From Chaetomium olivaceum (taxonomy: Eukaryota > Ascomycota > Sordariomycetes > Sordariales > Chaetomiaceae): 64,000 nt of DNA. The stretch lies in contig JAYWVB010000005.1 in the NCBI GenBank assembly GCA_039881045.1, forward strand, positions 806,001 through 870,000, given 5' to 3'. The position numbers were made by a program, and so were the translations under genes. Of the stretch, positions 41,138 through 53,597 are shown in pieces. Numbering within the stretch: position 1 is the first letter of the stretch; every line of letters starts with the position of its first letter. Under the pieces are notes generated by a model. That model did not search any database and was not told the origin of the DNA. It saw only the letters and a list, made by a program, of their open reading frames with translations.

Positions 41138-43838
41138 GTTGGCGACAGGGAAGGGTTCGTTGGCAAATGCTGTCCCCGGTGCGAGGAACAACAACCTTGA
41201 GCTTGGGCTTTGTGTAGTTGCAGTATTATTCCAGTGAGGCCTGCGGGAGTCTTTTACTTGTACTGGGAAAAGGGTTCGGGGCCTGCATCGCTTTCCAGGC
41301 GCAACGCCGTTGGCTCGTTGATTGATCGGTTTCGTTGTTGGCACCATCCGATCAGCCATGATTGGCCCACCGCCCTGTCCCACACCCCCAAACCCCCCAA
41401 ACCGGCCATTTGCCCCCGAAGCCGCCACCTGCATCGTCTGCACCTCCTGCACCGCCCGTACCGTCTGCACGCTCCGAATCTGCTGCATATGGCGGCCGCC
41501 CACGCCGGCTTGCCCCAACCATGTACATGCGCAACCAATCGCATAACACATCGGCTGTCCCAAGGGGGTTGTCGCAAAATTGAAGTCAAGCCGGAGGCGT
41601 CGAGTGAGCATCCGATGATGCGCCCACGCCCACGCCGGGCTTTTGGCGGGAGGCCTGTTCAGCCGCTAGAATGGCGACTGGTTCCAGGTTAGAGAAGAGC
41701 AACCACCTGACGGGGGAGCAAGGAGAAGAAGACATCTCAAGGAGAAGAGAGAATAGTGAGAAGAAGGGCAAGAGAGAGAACGAAGAGGCCAATACAGGCG
41801 ATATGCCGAGAACATATAAAACGGCAACAGAGGGGTAGTAACCTGGAAATGAACAAGATGCAAAGGAAGCGAAAAAGAAGTGAGAGGAAGAACTTGAAGG
41901 GCGGCGAGCACCCCAAAAAAAAAAGAAAAAAAGAAAGAAAGAACTTAAAAGAAGAAGAAAATAGCGACGACTGCGACGGCAAAAAAGAACATTGTGCCTT
42001 GGGAAAGGAAGACAAATGAAAAATGGAATGAAGAGAAAAACTCGGAGAGACAACGCGGATGGCTTGCTCTTGATATGCTTTGGGGTTTCTTACCAAGCCG
42101 GAGGGTCCGCACAACAAAATTTTGGTGGTTTGGTGATGAAGTTTTGTTGGAAGGGCGGGAGTCTGTCAACTTAGCGATGGGAAATTGCTTGGGGAAAATG
42201 TCCCGAACATCTGAGGACTCAGGCCGACTGCGACTTACCAGGGTTGACTCCTCTTTCAGCTGTGGCTCGCTTTCTAAACCGAGTCTTCCAAGGTTGTAGT
42301 TGTGAGGCACTGACTGTGCGAGAACTAGGCAAGCCCTCGATGCCAGTTGTTCGGCGTTGTGAGACGAAACGAGAAGTGAGGTAATTAAGTGACGAACAGC
42401 AAAGCCAAAACAAGAGGCATTGTCCGGGGTAGCCTCTACCAACCAGCCCGACGGCTCAGCATTGAATAGGGTAAGCACACCTCTTCCACCTTACCTACGG
42501 CACCTACAGGTATCTGGCATAGCTGCCGAGGTTTTCGAGAAAGAGAGTGCGATTCCTCGACGGGAATCCGGGGTCATGGTTTTTTAGTTAGGCCACGAAT
42601 AGACAGATAAAATTCGCTTTTCCCACATGACCAAGCCCAACTGCAAGGCAGAATATGCCCATATGCGGCTTATTCGTTCATTGACTGGGTTTTCATCCTG
42701 TTCCTTGATTTAAAGGTACCCGAAGATCATTTCTCGCACGTCCAATGAATGGCCCACCGAAGGGGGGACGGCCGTACAGTACGTCAGTACCTAGTTACCC
42801 TGTTGGGACAGATCGGTTGGCATGGACCAATGAGGACTCTGGAGAAACCGATCAATGAACGAGCCAACGGCGTTGCAGCCAGAACCCCAGACGACCCATC
42901 GAACCATCCGCAACCTTCTTGCCGCAAGAAGACTGGGAAAACAAGCAGCTCGCGTGATCGTTTGCAATGAATTACCAAAGTAGGGGAAATGAAGTACATG
43001 AGAAAAGTAGGGGAAATAGTGTTGGGAAAGGAAACAAAGAGAACGAACGCAAGCCGCAAGTGAGTAAGGTATTAATATAATTAGAGAGAGCCTGAATCAA
43101 AACAAACTGAAACCAAAGCATGACACATCGAATTATGGGCAGTACTATGCCATTGGGAAAACCTAGACCCAGTCTTGAAGGTCAAGATTGGTGAGGATTA
43201 CTACTTGCGCACACCAAAAAGGCATAGGGTTCCGAAAATGCGGCACCCTCTTCTTTCACAACTCACAACCAATGTCACCAGAACCGGTGTGACCACAGCC
43301 GGCGTAACGTAATTCCATAATCACGAGTTTAGTACGTTATAAAGGTACTTCTATCGTTGCGTGAAGAAGGATATTATTGGCCAAACTAGTGCCTGCCTTG
43401 TCGAGCCTTCAATTATGGTATGTTTGGTCCCATAAGAGGTCCCCCTCCAGCCCAATTACACACTGAGAACACGGTCCAGGCCGCGGGTGTTTATCTGAAG
43501 ATTAGTCGGATAATAATAGCTCCCACGGCAATAACAACTAGGTATCTATGTCTTCATCAGAATACCTAACGGTTCATCCAACTGGCCGTATGACTCCATC
43601 CTCCGCTAGACGTAGACCTTGCCTATGTCAGGTACCTAGGTAGTCTTCAATGATTCACACGGCCAATTTCATGTTTTTATTCACATGATACTCTTTTCAT
43701 GTGCCATATCGGTGGTATTTCAAGGGCCTTTTCTCGTTCGCCAAACCTCCACTTTGTTGCACCGATGCACTCCCTTCAGCGTCCCGTCATTCAAACTCGG
43801 AATTCATCATATCAACATCCTCTTTCTCAGCCACGATC
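41138..43838. other. 2.7-kb intergenic region, divergent promoters
   Basis: Lies between the divergent regulator gene and kinase-like gene. 41700-42050 is purine-rich on the plus strand (CT-rich on the regulator's strand), as in many fungal promoters. No gene is seen; the long F/L-rich minus ORFs are an effect of that bias. Confidence 0.5.
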
Positions 43839-44861
43839 ATGTCTTCTCATGAAGATTACAAGGTCGGTCAGACCCTGTCGCTGACCAGACTTCCGCACAA
43901 GAGCGATCTCTCTTCCCCGACAATCCGCGTTCGGATCCAGGAGCTGAAAACCCGGAGCATGTCTTGCACCATGATTGTCGATATTGAAACCGACACTGAC
44001 GGCGGCGGCGCCACGACGACAACCGGATTTTTCAAACTATACGACCGGCGATTTGCCGATGGGCAGCGAGAGCAAGAGGGTGTTGGCGCCTGGACGCCAG
44101 CTATCGAGGATGCATATACGGAATCAGTTCGGTCCGGTACAATCCACCAGTTTGTCCATGACCTCCATCACGTCGAGAAACGCCAGATCTACGAGATGGA
44201 CCTTAACTATGCACAAGCCGAAGCATATATTGCCCACTTGGTTCTTGAGCAGTACACCGCCGAAATCGCCGTCTACGACGCACTGCGCGATCATCAGGGC
44301 AAAGAAGTGCCCCGGCTTCTCGCTGCCGTGGACCTCAATCTTGCCCCACCAGGGGCCGAGGACGAGCTGTTCCATATTAAAGGCATTCTGTTGGAGTTCA
44401 TGGAAGGCTTCCCCATGTCGCAGCTCCCGGGAAACGCACCCCAGTCAGCATGGCAAAACATTGTTGACCAAGGCATTGCCGCCGTTCATGTCCTTGGCGA
44501 TCACTACATCATTGATGAGGATCGCCGCCCTCTGAATTTCATGGTCTCCCCCGAGAAAGACGGAGAGTTTCGGGTCTTCATGATCGACTTTGGTTGTTGC
44601 CGGCTCAAGCGGGAAGATGAGTCAGAAGCGGAGTGGGCAAGCAACAAAATCACCATGGATGAGGAAGGCGCAGTCGGCTTGGTGATGCAGAAATGGTTAA
44701 ACAAAGATCACGGATTTCATTTGCACTATGAGCCGTCGGGCAGATATCTGGAGGAGGGCCTCGAATTTGCCCGGGAGCTTGTCCGGGTCGAGATGGAACA
44801 ATGGAAGGAGGAGGAGACCAAGGCAAGGAACGCAAATGCAGTGGCTGAAGAGGAATCCTAG
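43839..44861 (+). CDS. Protein-kinase-like protein, intact paralogue
   Basis: 340 aa, intronless. Intact paralogue of the LINE-split gene at 10648-14486. Motifs: FFKLYDRRF with K66 as the likely ATP lysine, AEIAVYDAL with E142 in helix C, LLEFMEG (184-190) as hinge, EDRRPLNFMVSP with N233 in the catalytic-loop position, and FMIDFG with D250 as the DFG Asp. There is no HRD motif; the family is a divergent fungal protein-kinase/aminoglycoside-phosphotransferase fold of unknown substrate. A C-terminal acidic, Lys-rich helix follows. ATG 43839 aligns with the start of the paralogue (both have a QTLSL/DTLSL block and then TIRVRIQ). The function is unknown. Confidence 0.9.
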   Translation: MSSHEDYKVGQTLSLTRLPHKSDLSSPTIRVRIQELKTRSMSCTMIVDIETDTDGGGATTTTGFFKLYDRRFADGQREQEGVGAWTPAIEDAYTESVRSGTIHQFVHDLHHVEKRQIYEMDLNYAQAEAYIAHLVLEQYTAEIAVYDALRDHQGKEVPRLLAAVDLNLAPPGAEDELFHIKGILLEFMEGFPMSQLPGNAPQSAWQNIVDQGIAAVHVLGDHYIIDEDRRPLNFMVSPEKDGEFRVFMIDFGCCRLKREDESEAEWASNKITMDEEGAVGLVMQKWLNKDHGFHLHYEPSGRYLEEGLEFARELVRVEMEQWKEEETKARNANAVAEEES

Positions 44862-46344
44862 CTCAGGTATTATAGGAAGACATCAAACTAACTCCTCCTA
44901 CAACTTGCAAGACTCTGTACCCATCACGACTTGTCGACCTGGATGGAGGCATTTCAAGTTAGGGTCATGGGGCCGTGGAAGTACTGGGATCCTCTCACTC
45001 TTTCTGGTTTTTGAAGAGAAACAAAATGAACAGGCTCGCGTCTGAATTTGGACCAGGGGCAGCCGATACTGAGGGCAGCTGGTATCATGGAGCGCACGTA
45101 ATATCAAGACCATCTGAAGTCATGGAGGGCACCTGGTATCGAGGGCATGCGGTAACGTTCCATGACTCATCGCCGAATGACCTGTACTGGCCATCACGAG
45201 TTAAGGGGAGACGCGGCTAGAGTCGCCTTTCCTGTTCCTTCCCATATTTTCTTACAGTACGAATTCTAAAAGTAACACCGACAATAGGTATGGCAAGAGT
45301 TTTGGTAATGAATAAGCGACAATGGGCAACAATTATAGCGCCGCGAAACAATAGGAATGGCACAGTTGTTGAATAGGTAAACTAGGTATGATAAATCACT
45401 CTGAAGAATCCAGTGTCCAGCCTGCGTTGCGAGATTGAGCCAGGGCCGATATTTCTCCATGCTGCTGACCACTGGAGTTTCTCTGACCAATAACACTATT
45501 TTGCACCCCGGGGGTTATCCTAAACCACGCTTTCGTGACGTGACGGTTTGGAGTCGTGACAGTTAACTGAGGTCTTGAGTAACTCGGGACCAAGGCGAGG
45601 AAATATCTAGAGGTCAGCCTCCGCCGTCTTCCTTAGTACCGCAGCTGATCTCGGGAATATCAAGGGCCATCATCACAATTATTATCTTCTGTGAAGACTG
45701 GACTTTTAGCCTTTTGAGTTCATCTTCTTCTTTGTCAACCTGTTCAACAGATTTGGTTCAAAGTACGGGACACTTCAACTGGATGACAAATATTTTCCTC
45801 GTTCCAAGGCGACGTCATCACGTCAGTTGGTAAGGTCTACTTGCTGCCGAGTTGCCGTTACCCCGTACCCACTTCCTCAACCTTGGTTTGTTCTCAAGGG
45901 CCACTTATCGGTTACATGACCACCAATCATGCAAGTAAGCAAAAGACCGATCAAAGGAAAAAGGTCACGCCTTATCTTCACCGAACGGATCTACCTACGG
46001 AGGCTTGGCTGAGGACCAGTTCAGTCACAAAGTTCTCGTGGAATATATCTCAGTTAGCGCCGTGGTGTTGTTTATCTCGGAGGCAGTTGGGCCGAAGTCG
46101 GATATCTCAAGAGAAGAGGGACAGATAGACGGGAGGAGAAGGGGCTATAAATATCCCATCTCGGTGCACTATGGCCAGCATTGTCTGATACCAGTATGCA
46201 ATCTTCACTGACGGTGCTTGCTTGATCTTGGCCACTTGTGCTTAGACGCACATCAGCGTCACCGCGGCGTGCCTATCTAGGTATCTAGGCTTAGGCTGTT
46301 ACGCAACCCCCCGGAAAGCTACCTCCAACGCACCAGCTCCGAGG
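44862..46344. other. 1.5-kb intergenic region
   Basis: No gene is recognised. Two short similar stretches, GGTATCATGGAG and GGTATCGAGGG, occur at 45080-45145. Confidence 0.4.
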
Positions 46345-46770
46345 ATGTCCGCCAGCCAGCAAATCCCCCGAGACATCCTAGAACTACTAGAACACAGTAA
46401 TCCGGCGCCGACCAACGGCTCTTATATGTCGCTGATGCGGTGCAACGGTGAGGGATTCTCTCCTCACATCCAGCTCCGCCACAGCAAGGATTCTAATCTT
46501 GCATTTTATCAGAGTTTGCGTGGCCTACCTCTGTCGAACCATCACCGGCTCCCATTGTTCGAAAGTGGAAGCGGGAATGGGACTACACGGTTAGTAGTAG
46601 TCGTACCCAACACAAGGTGGCCCCCATTTCTGAGCCCCGAGGCTGTGCTGACTGCACACCAGCAAACTGCCACCGCTACTGGTAGCGGTGGCAGTAGTGG
46701 TAGTAGCAGAGGGGCTAGTTCACAGCAAACGGCGGCCACGACCATGACGGTTTCTGAAGGGCAGAGGTGA
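46345..46770 (+). CDS. Small hypothetical protein
   Basis: 141 codons with a good ATG. The first half looks protein-like (IPRDILELLEHSN, SLRGLPLSNHHRLPLF), the second is Ser/Gly/Thr-rich low complexity. No family is recognised and no paralogue is in the window. It may be only a first exon or a chance ORF. Confidence 0.3.
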   Translation: MSASQQIPRDILELLEHSNPAPTNGSYMSLMRCNGEGFSPHIQLRHSKDSNLAFYQSLRGLPLSNHHRLPLFESGSGNGTTRLVVVVPNTRWPPFLSPEAVLTAHQQTATATGSGGSSGSSRGASSQQTAATTMTVSEGQR

Positions 46771-47811
46771 TGGAATTACGGGAACGCCTGATGGGGTTTG
46801 GCTTCGCTGTGGGGGTGCCATGACAGTGGTTTGTTGCCGGTTCGGCGTGTGGGCGACGGTTATCGCAGCATTGCCGAGGGTCAACTGTTTCTTACACGGC
46901 GGTAGTGAATCAAGCCCTTTGAATCGTTGGCTTCCTAGATATCTTGTGGTTTGTCCCTTCGGACGATAACATGGGTCAAACTTTCCTGGGGTGTGTCCGC
47001 TGTGGTGCCACGATGCGGTTAGCTGTAGCAACTCTCGTGATGTTGGAGTGTTACGTACCACGGTGGTACAAAGGTCGGAGATGACAGCGCCTAAATTAGG
47101 CTCTCTCGGGCTCTTTCGGGTAGACGGAGCGGGGGAGGCGAAGGAAGGTGAGCGCGATGTCATCGTATGGATGTGTTGTTGGTGTTGGTCTTGGCTTGGC
47201 CGCCACAGCTTTGATGCCAAAATGTGGGTACGCCACCTCAGACCACCCCGTCTTGCCCGTTCCTCTCGGTGAGAGAGAAATGGCCCAGCGTGCCTGCTTG
47301 GCCAGTGCCCAACTCCCAGGCACCAGGCAGACCGGGACCTGGAATCCCAATCGCCTGGTCGGTCCGGGGCGAAAATGACCACCTGCAGCCAATCAGCGCA
47401 TGCCTTTCCCTAATGTGACCCACCCCCTACGTCATGATCGTCACCGACTCCGGGGGCGCCAAGGTGCCTTTCCAAGGAAGGTCTGGTTTGGTTTTTGACG
47501 GGGGAGATGAGGGAGATGAGGTCAGAGTTCGACCTATTCGACCTGTTCAACCTGTTCAACCTGCCACGCCCTGCCTTGCAGGTTGCAGGTTGTAGGTTGC
47601 AGGATCGTGTTGCACCCTTTATTTTTCCCTTGGTGTAGTGTAGTCGGCATTGGTCGGCTTGTTGCATTGCCTTCCCGCAGTCGGTTCCATTGAATAGACT
47701 CAAAAAGGGCAACCCTCTACTCTTTCTTTCCACGACCACCTCCACAGCCAGAAAGAATCCATTTCGAGTCCTTGTCACTTTCACCATATCAGTTCTCCTA
47801 ATTTGCACACA
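46771..47811. other. Intergenic, GNAT promoter side
   Basis: No gene. Short T/G/C direct repeats (CCTGTTCAA, GGTTGCAGGTTG) lie at 47535-47605. The 220-codon minus ORF (46720-47382) has no protein-like features. Confidence 0.4.
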
Positions 47812-48814
47812 ATGATCATCCGGCTAGCGAACGAGGCAGATCTGGAGGCTATGACGGGGGTCCTCGTCGGGGCCTCACCACTCGACCCAGTCTACCCCTA
47901 CCGATTCCCGGGAGGGCACCTCTACTCGGACGAGTTCGCCGCCCTCTGCCGCCGGAAATGCGCCGAGTATCTCGAGAACAGCACCGTCGTGGTGTGCGAG
48001 CTACCAGCCGACGACGGCAGCCCAGCAACGCAGGTTGTCGCCTTTAGCGCCTGGGACATGCCCGTCGCGGCACAACCCCTGAACTCTCGCCGCAACAGCG
48101 CCGTCGGTACGTGCCGTGACGCCACAGGCCCATTATTACATACCCCCTTCCCATCCAGTCCCCAAGAGCACCACTAACCGCCGCCTCCCACCATCCAGAA
48201 CCGACATCACCCACCTCCCCAACCCACCCCGCCTCCTCAACCACCATCGGCCACCTCACACGACAATCCGCCTTCCGCGCGGCGCTCGACAAACACAAGA
48301 CCACACTCTTCGACGCGCGGTACGGACGCCAACAACAAAACAACAACAACAACAACATCCCCAACAACCACAAGGGCCACACGGAAAAGGGCACGTCTTC
48401 CTCAAGATCCTGCTCACCCACCCCCACTACCAACGCCGCGGCGCCGGCACCGCCTTGACCTCGTGGGGCATCGCGCAGGCGCGCGCCCTGGGCGTGCCCA
48501 CCACCGTCTTTGCCAGCCCCATGGGCCTGACCCTGTACCGGCGGCTCGGGTTCCGCGAGGTCGGCCGTTTCCGCGTGCAGCTGGAGGGGGAGAGGGACTT
48601 TTTGGAGATACCCGCGCTGGTGAGGCCGGTCGGGGTGCGGGGCGGGATGAGGGAGGTTGAAGGGGCCGCGGCGGGGATGGGGGCGGTCGGGTTGGGGGCG
48701 TGCGGGATGAGGGTGGGGGATTGTGTTGGTGTCGCGGGTTCGGGTTCGGGTTCGGGTTCTGGTTCTGGTGCTGTTTCTGTTACTGGGTGGGGAGAGGGCG
48801 CGGTTTGTGCTTGA
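47812..48814 (+). pseudogene. GNAT acetyltransferase with one frameshift
   Basis: Exon 1 is 47812-48106 (MIIRLANEADLEAMTGVL...), the intron 48107-48198 (GTACGT...CCAG), exon 2 48199-48814. The acetyl-CoA motif is HPHYQRRGAGTALTSWG, followed by YRRLGFREVGRF and a Gly/Ser-rich tail. The frame shifts at about 48389-48395, where one C seems missing (GGGCACG for GGGCCACG). Adding one base gives 303 residues with EKGHVFLKILL intact. It is probably a cytosolic N-acetyltransferase of unknown substrate. An assembly error is the simplest reading. A (CAA)n stretch at 48331-48370 encodes an Asn/Gln run just before it. Confidence 0.85.
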
Positions 48815-49501
48815 GTTTTTGTTCTACATTGAGGGGTTGCTGAGGTGGGGTTTGGTCGTTTGGGTCTTGGTTTTGGTTTCGATTTTGGTCTTGGTTTTTT
48901 GCTCTTGCATTGCGCTTGGAAGGGTGGATGGTTCGGTTTAACCTGGTGTTTTTGAGAAGGGAGTTTGGGATACATGATATCTTACCTGGGGCGGCATCAT
49001 CATGGGTACACGGATACTTAGCGGGGTCAGAGGGACGGGAGGATTGCGCTGCATTTTGGGCGGGTTCAGGGCCGCGAGGCATCCTTGGCCGTATACACTG
49101 TATTGAAGGAGAAGGGCTCGCTGTATAAGAAAGAGCCTTGTTTTCATCGTTCAAAGCCAGATTTCTTCGTCATACGAAATACAATCTTCTTCAAGTTACA
49201 CTTTGGAGGGTTGAAGTTCTTGGAGATGCCGAACCTGCAGTTGGATTTGAGTTGATGCAGGGCCATGCAGCCGACGGGTGATCCGGGGTTCGACACAGTG
49301 GCTGCAGCGGCTTAACTGAGTGTGGATCATCACTCTGCCAGGCATGGACGTGTACCAACCTGGAGTCTCTCCATACATCCGCTTATCTCAGCTCAGCGTT
49401 TAATCGGAAACATTTCGACATCTTCACGCCACTTCCCATTCTCCATTCCTCCCATCGCCAATGCCACTTTTTTCCACCGATTTCGCCGAAAACATCCCCT
49501 C
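48815..49501. other. Intergenic
   Basis: The T/G-rich 3' flank of the GNAT gene and the promoter of the next gene. No gene recognised. Confidence 0.4.
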
Positions 49502-51319
49502 ATGGCGTCGACACCCTTCGTTTGCGGTAGCTGCACTCGCGCTCTACGATTAAAGACGATATCCTGCACGACACTCCGGCCAGCCCGACGTCATATCTCC
49601 CAATCATGCCCCGCATCGCTCCCCGCGAACGTCACGAATGCATCGCAACCAACGAACACTCAAGATGGCACCTCAAAAGCACCAACACCTTCCGAAAGCC
49701 CCGATGTAAAACAAGCCAATGACAAACCCGAACCCGGTCCTATGGCAACCCGCTTGCGCGAAGCCACTGAAGACGCCTTGTTCACCGGAGGCCGGGCTGG
49801 TCGTCGCGCCATCGAAGAAGCCGGCTTCAGCGAGGAGCTCAAGGCTCAGCTGCTCGACAAAGTAGCCGCCGCCAAGTTCCAACATGAACACTCTGCCACA
49901 CTGGCCCAAGCGGGTATCACCTCGCGCCTCCCCGACTCGGCGGGGCTGGGCACACGCGCCATGGCCTCGGCCCAACCGTGGACGGGAGAGGAAAGTACCG
50001 AGGATGCCGTCCTGCGGATGCTGGATGATGCACGCAAGCCGTTGGCCCCGGGGCTTCGGGGGAAGGGCAAGCCGGCTATTCCGCAGCCCGTGGACATGCG
50101 CATTAGGCGAGAGGTCGGCGTGACACCCGGGCGGAGGGCGGCCGGCGCGCGCGACAAGGCACAGGCCTATGCGGGGATGGGGATCAAAGACACCGGGCTG
50201 AGCGAGAAGGAGAGGGAGGCCATGAGGAGGGAGTTTAGGGAGCGCTTTGCGCCGGGGGCAAGGGCGATGCCGAATACCATGTCAGGACTGGCGGCCTTGG
50301 CGAATGAGCGGATCGAGGATGCGATCGCGAGGGGGCAGTTTAAGGACATACCCCGGGGGAAAGGGATCGAGAGGGACAGGCGGGCGGACAACCCGTTCAT
50401 CGACACCGTGAGTGTTTCGGTCAATCACTACCACTACCAACCGCGCCTGCCACTCTGACCGCCTTGACAGACGGAATACATCATGAACAAGATGATCAAG
50501 CGCCAGGATCTGGTCCCGCCGTGGATCGAGAAACAGCAGGAGGTCGCCAAGACGGCGGCTAACTTCCGCGGCCGTCTGCGGAACGACTGGAAGCGCCACG
50601 TCGCGCGCATGATCTCCGCCCGCGGCGGCACCCTCGAGCAGCAGATCGCCCGCGCGGAGGCTTACGCGCGCGCCGAAGAGGCCCACAACCCACGCCGGCG
50701 CCGGCCCGACCAGATCGCGGTCCCGACCACCGCGACCGACGACGCGGTCATGATGGTGGCCAGCGGGTCACCCAACCCGACCACCAACCCCTCTTCATCA
50801 CCCGCTTCTGCGTCAGAGCCCTCCACCACCACAACCACCAACACAACCCTTTCCCTCTCCACCCCAACCCAACAACCACCCCCTCCCGACAACCCCCTTC
50901 CGCGACCCCACCTGGCAAGCATCCGAGTCCTCCTACCACGCCCTCGCCATCGCCAACCTCAACTCCCTCACCCGCGCCTACAACCTCATGGCCCCCGAGC
51001 TGGCCCGCAAGCCCTACTTCTCGCTCGACCGTGAGCTGCACGCCTGTTTTGCCGATGTCGCCCCGGAGGTGGCCGGGGAGATTCGTGCGAGGGCGGGGAA
51101 GGGGGTTGGGGTGAATGGGGGGGGGTTTTGGGGTTGGGTGGTTCTGGGGTTCGGGGCGGATTTGGGGGGGGTGGTGGTGGTGGTGGTGGTGTTGGGGTTG
51201 GGGAGTTGTTTTCTCTGGGGGGCGCTGGGTCCCAGATTAGTGTCGCCGAGGGGAGGGAGAAGGAGTATGGGATGAGAGAGTTTTGGCGGGATTTGTGGGG
51301 GAGGTTTGGGAAGAAGTGA
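49502..51319 (+). pseudogene. DnaJC28-like DUF1992 protein, frameshifted
   Basis: Exons are 49502-50407 and 50471-51319, with donor GTGAGT and acceptor GACAG. The N-terminus is basic and Ser/Ala-rich like a mitochondrial presequence (LRPARRHISQS). The conserved DUF1992 core spans the intron: LANERIEDAIARGQF, DNPFIDTEYIMNKMIKRQDLVPPWIE, and LRNDWKRHVARM. The frame shifts at 50893-50897 (one extra C) before NPFRDPTWQASESSYHALAI, and again within the G-rich stretch 51110-51190. The end EKEYGMREFWRDLWGRF fits family C-termini. Net frame is conserved, so about 584 residues are expected. Animal DNAJC28 is linked to Golgi or mitochondrial roles, but function in fungi is unclear. The indels are in homopolymers. 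Confidence 0.85.
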
Positions 51320-53324
51320 ATGTCCAACTATCATCGTACGAAGTAAGTGATGCGGTATTCGTAGGATGATGGGTGGGTGCGGAACTGTGGAGTGTTGTTG
51401 CGTTGGTGATATCGCGTCTACGGCGGGATGTGGATAGCGCCCTAGGGTGGAAAACCACGACCACAAAGTAGACAAATCATGCGGATTGCAATGGCGATCA
51501 CCGTACATAGATAGCTAGCTCGGTCATGCGCAAGATGCGGCGGTGGGTGCGGCGCTGTGCTTTGCCGCTCCTGCCGTGGAGCTTGTTTCGCGGCGTCTTT
51601 GTGATGGATGACGGCTGACGCAGCGATGGAGCTATGCGTTTTGCAATTTTGCAATTGCTGTCCGGTGGACCGGCCGATCGGAGCAGGGTCTAACTAAAAG
51701 AAACCCACCGTCCCCTCCACCGAAGGAAGCCGTTTGAAGGGCCATCACACTTAAGTTGTTTCTCTCATCATCCGCCTTCCTCAGCTTTACCCACCGGAAG
51801 ACAAGGACGTTCAACACGGTAACAGAAGATTGGACGAACTGGGCGTAAACTGGAAGAATAGTTCCTACTACTGAAACTACGCGGCGGCTCTCGTGAGTTC
51901 GTAGCCACGGGAGTTATTTTCTCATTGTCCCCGCCCCGGCCACAACCCTGTGACAGTACATACCATCGTCGCGGACGTGAAAGTGGACACTAGATTCCAT
52001 TACGACAGTGGGGTGACCACCCTCGGTGATCCTTTTGTCAGGGGTGGAGGCAGGGACTACTGTGTACACTACCACGTCAGAAAGTACGACTAACCATGGA
52101 AGTGAACCCCACAGACCTAGTAGTATCCATGGATCTGTTGTAGGATTACGGCTAGTCAATCCTTCCGGCTTATTGTTGGATCTCTAAAACCTGAGTCTTC
52201 AAGCTCTAACTTTGCTATCCCAACTCGTGCACTTAACGTTGCTACCTTGACTGTAAGTGGGCCGCAGGAAGACGTTACTACTGTACCGTCGTAGCGCTAC
52301 GCCGTTGTCCCGATCCTCTGGAGCTAGTGTAACACTGCAACACGCTCGGCGGGGACTGGCGGTTCTGATACCCGGGACTACCATACGAGCTGATCTACGT
52401 CTAAGCAAACACGCCCTGCGAATGTAGCATGTACAAGGATTTCCGACTCGTCAGCGGCCGTCAGCTATTAGTGTCCAGCCTGTATCCCAGGGACCTGCCC
52501 TTGGAATCGTTTTGTGTTGTTTTGTGGAGAAACAACGGCAGTACAAGCCCAAACTCCACGAGCCGAAAAGTTGGATTTGCCGAAAGGGGCGCGGAAAGCC
52601 CACCCGACATGCAATTCCCGGCCCGGGCAAACTGACCTCCCCGCAGAGCCGTGGAGTCCGTTGTAATCTACGTTGCGGCACAAGACCCATTCCTAGATGA
52701 ACCATAGACACCCTATCCATGTCCCCGTCACGTTCAAGTCAGAACCGCATCTTTGCCGCGGCCCGACTGTTTTGTCTCTATGGCCCGGACACTGGGCCGT
52801 GACCCATTCTCCATCCTCAACTATTTTGGTACACACAACTTCCACAGCATTTTTTGTGACTACCGGTATGGGCCTCCCCGGCCGGTGGAAATAGCTTGAA
52901 ACCTCATCGTCTCCTGTGCCCCCCTCTTGACGACGCCGACCGGCCGGAATCCATCAAGCAGGATGAGCTCGCCAGTCTTGCCGGCGCGGCGGTGGTGATC
53001 GGTTTACGAGAGGAATGTGGCATCTTGTTTGACGCTTGGTCGACGAGGCCATTTCGAAAGACATGGAGATGGGCCTTTGGGATGATATCTGGACGCCAAA
53101 TTGCGTATATAAAGCCGTCTTCTTCTTGCCTAATATCATCTTCCCATTCAACATCACTCGCATCATCACATTCGCACAACACCACAACACCAACAGTCCA
53201 AACCAACACCACCTCTACGCAAATTCACTTCAGTTGGTAACCACCCCCCAATCCAGACCTCCACTTCCACACTCAAGATACATTCACTTACACAACGCAC
53301 AGGACACCACCACCAACCGTCAAA
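51320..53324. other. 2-kb intergenic region, copy-2 promoter
   Basis: No gene is recognised. TATATAAAG at 53106-53114 and a C/A-rich leader precede the 65-aa Cys/His gene. GGTAACC about 88 bp before its ATG may mark a leader intron. Confidence 0.45.
53106..53114 (+). promoter_or_regulatory. TATA box of the copy-2 Cys/His gene
   Basis: TATATAAAG about 210 bp upstream of the ATG, followed by a C/A-rich leader. Inferred from position and consensus. Confidence 0.5.
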
Positions 53325-53522
53325 ATGCCCAACGCCGGAAAGTGCACCAACAGCATCACCAACCCCAACTTCACCAAGTGGAAGAAGGAACACCCGGGCA
53401 GCAAGCTCAACCCGAACCTCGAGAAGATCGCCTGCCCCTGCAGCGCCTTCGTCGCCAAGGACGCGACCAAGCCCGACAAGAAGTGCACCTGCAACCACGA
53501 TAACAGGCTACACATGCCTTGA
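53325..53522 (+). CDS. Small Cys/His protein, copy 2 (65 aa)
   Basis: A 65-aa protein, paralogue of the 64-aa protein at 32573-32767, with 39/64 identical residues. C7, C37, C39, C54, C56, H58 and H63 are all kept (CPC...CTCNHDNRLH). Most differences are conservative (Lys/Arg, Asp/Asn, Ile/Val). NPxxTxWxKxxPGxKLNP is the second conserved block. There is no transmembrane segment or signal peptide. A metal-binding role is inferred from the CxC and CxCxHx4H pattern. A strong TATA box and long C/A-rich leader suggest efficient expression. I do not recognise a named family. Confidence 0.88.
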   Translation: MPNAGKCTNSITNPNFTKWKKEHPGSKLNPNLEKIACPCSAFVAKDATKPDKKCTCNHDNRLHMP

Positions 53523-53574
53523 GATGGATGCCCAGGGAATGGGGGGTCGGTTGTGCAGTGGCTACGCTACTATG

Positions 53575-53597
53575 GCTAGCTAGCTAGCTAGCTAGCA
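53575..53597. repeat. (GCTA)n microsatellite
   Basis: About five GCTA units in the 3' flank of the copy-2 gene. Confidence 0.9.

Noticed and set aside
41586..42117. Phe/Leu-rich minus ORFs resembling membrane proteins
   Set aside because: They translate a CT-rich promoter tract of the regulator gene. Low complexity, not true transmembrane segments.
46720..47382. 220-codon minus ORF
   Set aside because: Overlaps a plus-strand candidate; no conserved motif or protein-like composition.
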